Shown one piece after another: positions 24,049 through 34,624 of a DNA stretch of 64,000 bases. Position numbers and translations under genes: made by a program. Numbering within the stretch: the first letter of the stretch is position 1; each line of letters opens with the position of its first letter. Source of the stretch: Acanthosoma haemorrhoidale (taxonomy: Eukaryota > Arthropoda > Insecta > Hemiptera > Acanthosomatidae); NCBI GenBank assembly GCA_930367205.1, contig OV884011.1:89823474-89887473 (forward strand). Reading direction: 5' to 3'. A model generated the notes under the pieces. It was not told where the DNA came from, did not search any database, and saw nothing but the letters and a program-made list of their open reading frames with translations.

Positions 24049-24306
24049 TTGCTAGTTGTGGGTTTAGATTAGGGTAAATAACGCCCTATCGCGATTTCGT
24101 TATTCCTTACTCACCGCGCTTTCAGCTTGCTATACTGTCATTCTCAAGTGCTCAGAATGTTGTTCAAGATAGCGCTGTCCGAGTTGTAAATAGTACATCG
24201 GCATTCTGGCCACTTAAGGATGGCAGTATAGCACACTAAAAGCGCTGTGAATAAAAAATAAATAAAAATTGTGGGAAGGAAAAAATAGGACGTTATTTCC
24301 TTACCT
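24049..24306. mobile_element. Near-palindromic MITE, family M, copy 2
   Basis: The left end includes ATTGCTAGTTGTGGGTTTAG, matching the outer arm of the copy at 59460, then GGTAAATAACGCCCTAT. The right side ends ATAGGACGTTATTTCCTTACC, the inverse with a small insertion. Internally, GCGCTTTCAGCTTGCTATAC on the left faces GGATGGCAGTATAGCACACT, AAAAGCGC and AATAAATAAA on the right, so the element folds on itself. The outermost arm is missing on the right. Confidence 0.72.
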
Positions 24307-24319
24307 CCATTAGAGGGAT

Positions 24320-26155
24320 GATAGTTCTGTAAGATACATGTGATCAGCACTAGGAGCTTCATAACCTTCAATTCGGTTAGCACTTGCCAAGGTACATGTT
24401 GACTAGACCCGAACAAATTGTTCCTATCGTTAAAGTTCTGTTAGAGAGCTGGGAATCTAATACTCCCAAGTAAAATGGTCGAGATGATCCTTCTTACATA
24501 CTGTGCCTTCTAAAGCTTATAAAAACAATTTAGATCTACCTCTGGCAATTAGATGACTTTATGGGCACGTTACACTCAATTGATAAGGGCCAAGCAACGG
24601 TCATAGATTCCATAATTGTATTAAATTTCCCAAGCCAAGTCGAACTGAAATTTGAGAAGGGTTAGGGGGAAAGGAAAAATAGGGAGAGGTGAGAGATGGC
24701 CTGGAGCCAAGGGGGCACCCTAATTGCCTGGGTCCTGCCAAGGGCCGGCCCCAGGGCCCTTTGTGCCGACACCTAGCCAGCCACATCCATCAATGGGCAG
24801 GTTATTAGAGCCAACCCTCACCCCCCCCCCCGCCAAGTAATGGCCTGTATTAATCACTTTCATCAGCTAACAGGCAGATTTATACCCAGCGGCTTTAGTC
24901 CTCTCTCGAGTACAGAAATTTTCCAGATTCCATGAGCCGCTACTCGACAGAGTACACTACTCCGTGGTCAGGGCAGTTGAAAGTAGCCCGTATTCCATTT
25001 CCGGCCGGGTTTTCCTTACTATGGCAGATGTTCAAATTCTTAATTCTTAATTCTTTTACTGATCCATGGATTTGAATTATTGTGGATCAAGAAAGTTTTT
25101 GCTAAACTAGCCTTAGATGGTGTAGGCATAGTCGCACTGAATGATACCCGATAGAACGTTTACGAGTAAATTGTATTTTTTTTAAATGTTTGATTTAATT
25201 AGCCAAACTTAAAAACTGTGCTGTGACATAGAGCTGCTGTTCTTAATACATATTAGTAAACGTAATAGTAAATGAATAAGTAAGATGGAACATCTCAATA
25301 CTAACAACAAAGCTACATTTCAGAAAAAAATAGGGAACATAATACTAGGAAAAAATATAATAAATAATACAATAAAATAACATCCATCATCTTATACTAT
25401 TACTTTGTTATTTGAGAGCAAAAGGCCACCCTTACGGAAGTTCACTTTCATAAATATATAAATTCAATTTCGACATGCAATTTAACTGAATAACATCGTA
25501 TTAAATTACCGTAGAGAGGTGAAATGTCTAAATGGCGAAATCATGATACCTGTAAGAAATGGCTAGATGGCGGTCAAACGGTTTTTCTAGCTGCTGCAAA
25601 GTGGCAGTTCGAATAAAGCAATTTGAAATTAATAAGGTGTTCCCTCATTTATCACGGGTTCTCGAAGAAATGAATGTACTCAAAATCGTCATAGCGTCAC
25701 CCAGCATTGTGTACCCACCAGGAAGATGTACCGTGCCAGCTAGGACAAATACTTCCCGTCGGATCCCGTGGAAAAAATTAGATTATTTTCATTGGATCTA
25801 ACTTTCACCACAACCACCGTAAAGTCCGATAAAGTTTCAATTAATTGTTTGGTCTTCAGCCCAATTTGTTCTAAGGGAAATATTGCAGGAGTTTTTCGAC
25901 AAGCATCGCAACGAATGTTACCTAACAGACATTCTTTGTAAGATAATACCATCATCGAAATAACCCTATAATCAGCAATAATTAATTATAATTACAATAA
26001 GTATTGGTCAGTGATTAAAAGTTCTAATTTCATAAAAAAAATAAGATGCATGATATGTCCCGACATGTGCATTTCTAACATTATCTTGCAGGAGATGAAA
26101 TTTCAATCCTGCCAGTAGTTGGACAGAAAAGCAACTAAAAGGTTTCTTTCATGAG
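24320..26155. other. Intergenic DNA; G+C-rich patch and decayed frames
   Basis: A patch at 24640-24790 is unusually G+C-rich and ends near an 11-C run (24821-24831); origin unknown. At 25560-25955 the minus strand shows a string of protein-like frame pieces broken by stops and shifts, including a 71-codon frame at 25740-25955. This may be an old transposon gene, but no motif allows a family call. The rest is AT-rich. Confidence 0.35.
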
Positions 26156-26321
26156 CAAACATGGCCTGTCAAAAGTTTAAGACCACTGGATGCAACAAAA
26201 AAAAAAAGATTTTTAGAATAAATATTTACCATAATTATTAACATTAAATGTTTTATTAAAATTTCTTACAGATATAAAGCACAATATACAACCTTTAGGT
26301 ATGATATTCAATGTTTTTTGT

Positions 26322-26480
26322 TTATCTAATATAAATACAATTTCTGGAAACAATTACACACTTACCTATTTTACCAGTATTTTCGTCGAAAAATCCCCCT
26401 TTGATTTTAATTATGGCTTTGACAAATCTAGGTACCATTTCACTGAATTTGTTTAATTTTTCTAAATTTATTGTGGAACC
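26322..26480 (-). pseudogene. Tc1-like transposase C-terminus
   Basis: The minus frame reads NLEKLNKFSEMVPRFVKAII followed by KIKGGFFDENTG and runs on to a TAA at 26322-26324. Tc1-like transposases typically end with a ...L..SMPRR...VIKAKGGFFDE-type sequence, so the order and position fit the last ~50 residues of the roughly 340-residue enzyme. The catalytic aspartates and glutamate are not in this piece. It lies about 140 bp inside the left inverted repeat, as expected for a Tc1-type 3' end. Confidence 0.7.
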
Positions 26481-26640
26481 AACTTCTTTACCACGAATAA
26501 ATAAAAGTTACCTTCTTCTCGGACCAGAAAATACGCGCCTACGTTTCCATATTTGAATAATAAAACCTTAGGCATCAGTTAAGAGAGGCGGAAACTTGTG
26601 CACGACACAGCTGAGGGCTTTTTCCTATACTCTCGGAACC

Positions 26641-26841
26641 ATTATTTTCCCTTTTTGTAACCCGAAGGTGAGCCCCATCACCTGGTGATTTCAACTGTAA
26701 AACGAAAAATGTTTGCACTTCTACCCTCCTTCAATTGCATATGCTATGCAGGAAAAGGATACATAAACCTGTAAATTTGTTCATGTTATTGTTCATTTAA
26801 TTGTGAATATTTAAATAAAGGGGTTTTGAAAAAAAAAAAAA
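26641..26841 (+). mobile_element. Retroposed fragment with poly(A) tail and 10-bp TSD
   Basis: About 200 bp lies between identical 10-bp direct repeats TCTCGGAACC at 26631-26640 and 26842-26851. The insert ends with AAATAAAGG, about six bases, then a poly(A) tail of 12-13. This is the form of an LINE-mobilised transcript: a 5'-truncated LINE of another family, a SINE or a processed mRNA fragment. A short frame inside ends at a TAA near 26783, but its product is not recognisable. Confidence 0.75.
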
Positions 26842-27069
26842 TCTCGGAACCCGGCACCTGAAGTAATCACTGCTCTCTCACTCTCTTTGCAGTGGCGCTT
26901 GCTGCTCTACTCGAACCATGGCTTTCTTATTGAGCTATCTCTGCATCACTCTCTCCTAACCTCGATATGTTTTAGTCCAGCATTGTCAGACCCCACACCT
27001 TCCTAGTGGGATTCTCTGCCTTCGTCTCGCTAAATGTAGAACCTCCTTGGAAGAGATCTCTTCCTTGCG

Positions 27070-27265
27070 GACTAACTAGTTCCTCTTCTCCTGAACATAT
27101 TGCAATGTAGGGGCACACTTGCTAAGATCTTATGGAGTTAGATCAGTACGAATAAAGCTGCCCACCGACTAGGCCACCATCATAGGTCAAAAACCCCAGG
27201 TCTACCCATTTTATCTCTTTCTTGACGTCCGTCAGACAGCGGCCGGGTAGTAGAGACCCCAGGGC
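27070..27265 (+). repeat. Dispersed repeat R, copy 2
   Basis: Second copy of the repeat at 13655-13800, sharing CTAAGATCTTATGGAGT, AAGCTGCCC and TTATCTCTTTCTTG in the same order. It lies within the Tc1 relic, between the two transposase pieces. The left boundary might extend to about 26860, but no second copy confirms that. Confidence 0.6.
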
Positions 27266-27289
27266 GTCCTCCCTTACCTTAACATCCCG

Positions 27290-27395
27290 ACACTGATATT
27301 GTCCCAACAACTGAGAAGTCGAACCATGTTGTAGTACTTGTCTCTCGTGTTCTTCCCACAGCAAGTCGATTGGGGTTGAGCTCGTGAGACAGTGC
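27290..27395 (-). pseudogene. Tc1-like transposase internal piece (LLWEE region)
   Basis: The minus frame reads PIDLLWEEHERQVLQHGSTSQ. This matches the conserved DLNPID..W.EL.R.V segment that contains the final catalytic acidic residue in Tc1-like DDE transposases. Immediately before it, ELNP can be read in a neighbouring frame, so a one-base shift separates the two halves of the motif. Downstream the frame continues into unrelated repeat sequence. Confidence 0.65.
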
Positions 27396-27548
27396 TGGCC
27401 AATTATAATTTTTATGAGTCCCTCATTTGTTTGAGTGTGTTTTTTTTTTTAAATATAAAAAATTGCAACAACTACAATAACAAGAAAAAGTTTACAAACA
27501 TTACACAATCAAATTGAAAAAGGGCGGTCTTAAACGTTTGACAGCCAG

Positions 27549-29805
27549 TACTTCATATTTATGTTTAGCCAGGATCTTTGAATCATTACAAGAGAACATT
27601 AGAAGGAATGAGCTCTAAAATATGGCTGCATTATAATTGCACATAACTGCTATCGGTGAGCCAGGCCGGTGGTAATCAATGTGTATTATCGGATAGATTC
27701 ATCTCACCCGAGGTTCAAACTGTCACACTTCCTTTTTGAACTTGCACCCTAATTGAAGAGAGTGCTTTTGAAAACTAACTCTCCGCCCCTATTTTTGTGT
27801 CTCCGCTGCGGTTCTAGGGCCAAACACGTCAGTAACTCCTCCTACTAGCCCATTACATTTCGAAAACATCTATTTGACGTCCAATTCAGTGATCGATCGG
27901 AACGCTAAAGCACCCAGAACACTTACCAGGTTTTAGCTCGCTCTGTAAACAACAGCAAAAAAGATGAGTAATCACATTTTAATATTCCAACAAACTCACG
28001 AAATTGTAAGATTCCGTTAACCCCAGAACAAAAATACCGGATCTACATATAATTACATTATTATTTACACAAAAAAAATCAAGGAAGCGTACCATTGAGT
28101 CAATGGCGCAATGATTTATGAAAAGCTTGTAATGGACATAACTCAGCTGGTGCTAGGTTGTTACCTGGTAACCTTAATTTTGGTTTGCTAAACAGGATTC
28201 GCTACTTACCTTATTCATTTAGCTACTTATCTATCATCATGAATACTTGTCTAGTGGCATTATCCTTTCTAGTGTGAATATTTTGAGCTTTGGTCTTGGG
28301 TGGACAAATTCCCATAATTATTCCATTAATTTTCCCATAATTAATCCCCCACACCCCTTTCTTATTAAAATATCAACTTCCAATCATAACTGAGACTAAC
28401 TAATTTGTTTGACAATTTTCGTTATGTAAATTTTTCATTTGAATTTCTACCACTTAGTATTTAATCACAAATTTAGTGTGCACTCATAAAATCACGGCTC
28501 GTCCGTGTTCCTGGTGTTGACTGTACTGCTGATATAGCTATACTCTTAATTTTAACAAATTTCGGCAAAAAGCGAAAAGTGGCAGAAAGCCTGAGGAAGT
28601 AAACCTCAGAAAGTCGAACCTCAACCACTGTGCGTTAATGCTCTCTCTATGCCTTGAGTTATTTGTAGGGTCAAATTTTGGAGTCAATGAGTCGGAATGC
28701 ATAAAAGAGAAACCCCTCGGAAGGTTTGACCTTTCACGGGGTCTTAAGCCTAGTCATATAACTGTCCGGGCAGAAGCAAGTACCCGAGTACGTTCACGGG
28801 AAAGTTGTAAAAAACAAATCAACCTAACAAATCAAGGCGTCCTGATGGTGAACCCCAACACCTTGAAACTACGAAAAAAAACCTTGTGTTATGTATATAT
28901 ACATTATAATAAGTTAAACAATGTTGTATACCCTCGTAAACTATAAAAAAATTAGTATAGCTGACGTAAGTATAAGAAGCAGTGAGTGCAATTTTAGTTC
29001 ATATAGATTTATTGTTCCTCGACTCTAAATAATGCGAATACTAATAAATACAAATCAAAATAAAGGTTTTTTTTTTTTAATGAAAAACATCAAGAGTCAA
29101 TGAAAATGAAGTGGGGATTTTCTGCCTGTAAAATCTATACACAAAAAAACAGTTTCTGGCTCATTCGCAACTTCTCCTCGTTAGAAAAACCTTTTTTTCT
29201 ATTTGATATTAGACTAGACATTGTGCTTCTCGTAGGTAGATTTTATTAATAAAGTTTTTTGAAGTCTTTTCTGTTGCAAGATCATTAATTCAACAAGTCT
29301 TACCGACCATTCCAAGCTTTATGCACTGGCTATCTTCTCCTTTGCCCAAGAGTCGTGAAATGGGCTGGCGCAGAAAAAGTTAAAATTTGTCCTATATTTG
29401 GTAATGTAGCCTGCATGCACTGATATCAGCTTTATGAATGCTGATGAAACGTATTGAAATACAATTTGTTTTAGGTATCACGTATCATAAATAGTAATGT
29501 GGTGTTGTTAGTGTACAGTAATGTTGGTATCTGTGCCCCCATCCCTCTTAGCAAACGCTGAGAATCTTCGGCCAGATATCGGATGGTAAAAATACGATTT
29601 TCAGTCAATCTATCACTGAGTATATGTAATGAAATATTGGTACAGTTCCGGCAATATTATTCATTCTGTAATAGCAATAAATCAGTTCGAATAACAGTTC
29701 ATTGTCAACAGGGATCCATACAATAGTTTGTACCCTTAAACAAACAGTTGTTGTTCACCACTCATAAAGGGACTAAGCCCTGCAGGTAGGTAACTGAGAG
29801 GCTAA
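27549..29805. other. Intergenic DNA, nothing recognised
   Basis: AT-rich. A 102-codon plus frame at 28638-28946 has no motif or codon signal. No repeat family member or RNA gene seen. Confidence 0.5.
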
Positions 29806-30425
29806 CATTGGCCAACAAAACCATATGGATGATAGCCAAAAAAGTCAAATATCAAGCGCATCCAATCCTTTCTATCAAACGTCCTGAGAACAATAGTCGA
29901 AGCCCCTTATTATGTCAGCAACAAAACCCTTCATAATGATCTTAATATACCCTACATTCTTGAACTCATCCCTTCCAAGTTTATGAAATTCCATAGTAGC
30001 TTATCCAACCACTATAATCCCGTAGCACAGTCATTGCATTACACCACTCATCCCTATAATCCTCCTCGGAGACTCAAGCGGGAGTGGCCTCGTGACCTGC
30101 TATAAATACGTGACAGTGGGAGTCCTGGTAATAGCCAGTTTCTCCAATCATCTCCTGAGCGTCTGTGGCTCTTCGTCAGCCTTTACTGGCTCGTATCAGG
30201 TGACGCGGCTGACAGAGGAGCGTAGGGGACTTCGCAAGCCTCCGCTTTCGCATGCGAGGAAGATGACAAACATGTAAATTTTGGAGGTCTTTGGTTAGGG
30301 CTGTTTACAAATACTGAATTAAATAACGAGTGAACGAAGAATTGTAAACATATTATGGATGAGAAAAGTGATTGCAATTACATATTGTTCAATAAAGCAG
30401 ATTGTAATTTTATCACAATAACGAT
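29806..30425 (+). mobile_element. J1 Jockey-like LINE, 5'-truncated
   Basis: Plus-strand copy covering the last ~90 codons of the RT, the whole 3' untranslated region and the terminal GCAGATTGTAATTTTATCAC block. Its 3' untranslated region contains TCTCCTGAGCGTCTGTGGCT at about 30150-30169, the module shared with the foldback element at 31730. No clear flanking duplication was found. Confidence 0.85.
29836..30105 (+). pseudogene. RT C-terminal frame (J1), best preserved
   Basis: Open for 89 codons from the truncation point to a TAA at 30103-30105, with no ATG at its head. It encodes KKSNIKRIQSF, then LRTIVEAPYYVSNKTLHNDL, then NIPYILELIPSKFMKFH, and ends PRRLKREWPRDLL. It shows the intact C-terminus against which the copies at 4655 and 58771 are seen to be frameshifted. 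It lacks the endonuclease and catalytic RT parts, so it cannot be functional alone. Confidence 0.85.
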
Positions 30426-30429
30426 TTTT

Positions 30430-31725
30430 GAAATCTTCATACATACAAAAAGCCATGTACTATGAACTTCTTAAGATAGTGAAGTGCAGGTCAGTCGACT
30501 TATTCTACTTATTTCCAAACCATCCCATGTAAAGAACGCATTTTTTTTTTTTTTTTACGATATTTTTCTTAGGATTAGTTCTATCCTTTATTTCGAATCA
30601 TAAATCCATTTATTAATTAAATCCATAATTCCATTAAATTAATCAATTTTAATTTTTCTGAAAATATAAACTTAGCTCTAACGTTTGTTAATTAGCGTAA
30701 TTTTATGATTAATTTAAAACACTCAAGTATTGATTAAATATGAATTAGTTAAACCATTTTGATTTATATATTAAACTATGTGAGTATGCAGAGACGAACA
30801 TACAGACAAATCGGCTATAATAAGAAAACACCATCTATATGCATTCTAATGTTTTCGAATGCACGAGTCAAACGTACTGCATATCAAACTAGTAAACAAA
30901 TGCGTTAGTACAATATGCAAACTCTCCTAGACGAGCCCTTGAGAGGGCCTGGAAGGCGTGGCATGGTCAGCAATATAAAGTGTCTCAAGGAAGCCGAATC
31001 TCCAGAAAGAATGTGAATTGAAGTAGGGTGAGGCTTGAGGAATGAGACCTACGCTGGGGGCAAGGGCTGAATACGGAGTAGGGCCCGCCTTTGGTCCCGT
31101 CTGCCTCTATTATTCCGCCCTTCCTCAGGAAATCTTACAGGAAAAAAAATCTACTCCAGATATATTTTTTAACGGTCTGCTACGATTTATCGTAGCCATC
31201 GTCCATCTTCCCGCCGCTCGTTTCTAGGATTTGAAGAAGAAAAAAATACCAATCGATATTTTTAATTTAGAACTCATTTCATCTTGACCAAGGATAACAA
31301 ATATAGGAATAGTATTCACTCTCATATTTCGTTATACATATTTTTTTTCTGAAGTATTTTCTTCAACCAGTATGATAAATAAATTGATCTCGTTTGTCAA
31401 ACAAATATTTTACTTCACACCAGAGCGCTTTCGTTAAACAAATTTGCAAGGAGATTTTACTAGATTATACAAGCGTGCAATGAAATTTTGTTGTTGGTTT
31501 GTAATAATATAATAAAGAGTTAATTATAACTTATTTATTTGCTGTTTGGTTCGGTGTGTAATAATAATTTTTAAAATGTTAACGTGTTTATTTATTTATG
31601 ATTTTTTTAGTTCTCTATAATTAAATTTACAACTTGTTTATCCAGCACTGATACTTGTGATTTATCGCCCATACATAAATGCACTATTACTCCCGCTCAA
31701 TATCAACAATTAACATTCATACAAT
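30430..31725. other. Intergenic DNA, nothing recognised
   Basis: AT-rich, with a T run near 30541-30556 and a modest G+C-richer patch at 30930-31110. No motif-bearing frame. Confidence 0.5.
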
Positions 31726-31729
31726 ATGT

Positions 31730-32191
31730 AGATACTCACACTTCCCTGAACCCCCATTCGCAATGTGGCGAAGACGAGAGAGAGAGAGCAAGAGAGCCAC
31801 AGACGCTCAGGATATGAGGGGATGGTCGCTAGCTTATAACTTCCAAGAGTGATTTTGTTTGTTTTACCGTCGTATTTGTAGTAATCGACTTTCTACGCAT
31901 ATTGTAAATTAATGTACACCCGTATAATTTGACAAGTATGCTCCTGCATACTTGTGTAAAACATATTACTATCGTTTAATGAATTACAGCCAGTGAGAAT
32001 GGTTATCTGAATAGTGAAAATAATCTGGTCAAAAAAACTAGACAGTAACACGCCACATACCCTAAAGACTCAATAGATAGACCAACTATAAATTCTCACA
32101 ACAACAAAATCACAAACAAAATCACTCTTGGAAGTTATAAGCTAGCACTAGCGACCATCCCCTCATATCCTGAGCGTCTGTGGCTCTCTTG

Positions 32192-32234
<43 letters not shown>

Positions 32235-32280
32235 TTGCTACATTGCGAAGAGGGGTTCAGGGAAGAATGTGTGAGTATCT
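31730..32280. mobile_element. Foldback element with long inverted arms
   Basis: The left arm 31730-31863 and right arm 32111-32280 are inverted copies (AGATACTCACAC outermost; ACAAACAAAATCACTCTTGG innermost on the right) around a 250-bp AT-rich loop. Each arm carries GAGAGAG or CTCTCTC repeats, longer on the right, next to CCTGAGCGTCTGTGGCTCT. After this block, roughly 20 more bases resemble the J1 3' untranslated region. No coding frame and no clear target-site duplication. Confidence 0.82.
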
Positions 32281-32289
32281 TTTTTATTT

Positions 32290-33314
32290 TTAAATACTTA
32301 GAGAGAATAATGACGAGTTCAAAACTGAAATATAGGTAGTTCTACTGAGTCACAGTACTAAAAGGTTACTTACGAAGAAATATGATGACCCCGAGCTTGT
32401 GAGTTAATTTTATTATTATTTCAGAAAAGGCATACAAATATGGTTTAGTTATTTCGTTAGATTATATAATACACTGATTAAAACCAATACGCTACCAGAT
32501 AACCTTCAAACACTTGATGAAACGATGGGAAACCTTTTATTTCATGAAAAATGTCAAACGTTACGCAACGCGATGAAAAACATTATAACAATGCACTCGT
32601 TAAGGCATAGTTTAATCGTTCAAATTGCATAATGGTGGTTGGAGACGGCGGACCGTTACGGTGACAACCAATTTGAATACAATGCTCGTAGAGAATGAAA
32701 TATGTATCATAATTGGCCAGGAATAAATAAATATAAAGACAATATCGAAACAATAATATGATTTATTGGTAAGAATATTTCCATGTTAAGTTCTTTGTTA
32801 AAATAATAAATGTCTCTCATATCAATCTCATGAAATGATCTATAAACATTTACCTAAGTTACGAAGTACAATTGAGTAGACAATGTGTCGTATATAATCG
32901 AAGAAGGAATATGTCAAAATAACTCATTTTTTTACTAAGAAAAATGTGAGTAATCACGGTTTATTTTAGTACTCATACTGTGCAATAAATTGTTTTAGCA
33001 TCTGGTATGTATACACCCATGCTATTGACTTACGCCAGATAGACGTAATATGACTTAAGGTCGGCTATCTACAAGTGCTTACACTTTTATAACAGTCAAC
33101 AATTATTTATTTAATTGTATTGCTAAATAAACGCCAAGCCCTATTTTGAACTAGGTATCAATCACCATATGGTACCAATGGAAAATGAAACAAAAACGTG
33201 GATATGGAAGACACTGAAAATAACATAGCTGAATTTTCTTCAAAAATGTTCTAAGCATATCAGTTGTTACATAGTTTTTATGGCAATGGTTAATTCAATT
33301 TCTCAGTTAATTAC
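32290..33314. other. Intergenic DNA, nothing recognised
   Basis: AT-rich sequence without repeats shared elsewhere in the window or meaningful frames. Confidence 0.5.
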
Positions 33315-33435
33315 AGTAGGAATGAGCGAGTGAATGAAACTTTTAAATATAGTATGAGAACATCTATCACAATTACTTATTTCCCAATAAGGCAGATTGT
33401 AATTTTATCACATTAAAGAAGTTTCCAGTAAAAAA
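33315..33435 (+). mobile_element. J1 LINE 3' end, very short copy
   Basis: Contains GAATGAGCGAGTGAATGA, TATAGTATGAGAACATC and AAGGCAGATTGTAATTTTAT in the same order as 21188-21326, and ends in CCAGTAAAAAA. Severe 5' truncation; only the extreme 3' end remains. Confidence 0.8.
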
Positions 33436-33439
33436 TTGT

Positions 33440-34400
33440 AAATGAAACTCAAAATTTATTATATCTCAGGAGGGTCCTTGACTACCAAACATTTACATAA
33501 AATAAAACAATTAATACTTGTACTGTTTTTGAGTTTTTCACAAATTTTCCGTCGAATGCTTTGCCCCATCCAAGAATTATGTTTGTAATCCCGAAGCTCC
33601 AAATACAATAGGCTCCTGTAGACGCTACCAATATGCAAATATGACAGCATGTGATGTCACGAGGTAATACGAAGAAATAACAGGTATGAGGGCCCTCACG
33701 TCAAATATATTTGACCATCCATAAAGCGCACAGAATCGTTACCAACACTTCTCTTCTCCATAAATTATAAACAACTCACATCTCCATTCATTCATCTATC
33801 AATAACTAATCCACTAAACTAGTGTTTCAATTACTGGCATACTTTCTGTGTTACATTTACTTGTTTGAATTTAAACTTATTACAATTTATGTAGTAAAAT
33901 AATCCTCTCAAATCACTCCTTAAAATAACATTACAGTATGCTATATTTCTCATGTACTGACAACAACTTAACGATTCTGATAAGGGGTTTCTTTATTTTT
34001 ACCTGGCTTTAACCAGGTTAAATGACAAACAAAATTGATTTATTCTTCCAATTTCAGCTGTTTTTATAGTTAAGACCTTAGCCAATTTACCTTTTAAAGG
34101 TTGCTAAAATTTTAAATAATACAAAGCACGTTCTGCCTCCTTTTCACTACCTCAACTCACGATTATAACAGTGTTCAAGTTATTACTATCGATTTCAATT
34201 CTTTGAAGTACAAAAATGATTTTGACGACGGTTCTGAAGAAGAAGTAATTCAAACAATGAAGGTATCAATTGAACAATAAATCAATCAAGAATGTCTGGT
34301 CTCTTCAAAAGTGCCTAAAATATTCAAACTGACCCAATGCATGAAACGTATGTATTCCAGGAATGTTGGTAGCCGAAACAATAACATCAACCAAAATGTA
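33440..34400. other. Intergenic DNA, nothing recognised
   Basis: AT-rich, no shared repeats, no motif-bearing frame. Confidence 0.5.
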
Positions 34401-34412
34401 AATATTTGACAG

Positions 34413-34580
34413 CGAAAATATCTGTTGGAGGACAACATATGTGTCGAAAGGAACATCTGTGCGCGGCTGCTCCTCGTATTTCCTTCCAGGCATTCCTTCG
34501 ACGAATCCAGTACAAGGGGGAGAGCCTTGATGCGGCCCACGTGCGTCGATGAAAGGTTCAGGCAGGCGCTGCACGGCCAG
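34413..34580 (+). other. Candidate exon in a G+C-rich island (strand unsure)
   Basis: A 168-bp block much richer in G+C than its flanks lies between TTTGACAG (34405-34412) and CCAG|GTATTA (34577-34586). It is open in frame 0 for exactly 56 codons (starts RKYLLEDNICVERN, ends ERFRQALHGQ), so it could splice without shifting frame. The acceptor lacks a good pyrimidine tract. On the minus strand an equally protein-like frame (PPCTGFVEGMPGRKYEEQ) is also open, with an acceptor-like TGCAG but no good donor. No domain is recognised. It could also be a non-coding conserved element. Confidence 0.25.
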
Positions 34581-34624
34581 GTATTAGCATTCCTCAGCCC
34601 CGGTAACTCTTGCATATGATATCA

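Larger units (their letters stand above)
26162..27548 (-). mobile_element. Tc1/mariner-type transposon relic
   Basis: The ends are inverted repeats: TGGCCTGTCAAAAGTTTAAG at 26162-26181 and, inverted, TGGCTGTCAAACGTTTAAGA from 27547 leftwards. Two transposase pieces in minus orientation lie inside (26322-26480 and 27290-27395). The N-terminal DNA-binding and early catalytic regions are missing, because only about 150 bp separate the LLWEE piece from the 5' end. Between the pieces sit a retroposed insert (26641-26841) and a dispersed repeat (27070-27265). The element is non-autonomous and old. Confidence 0.75.
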
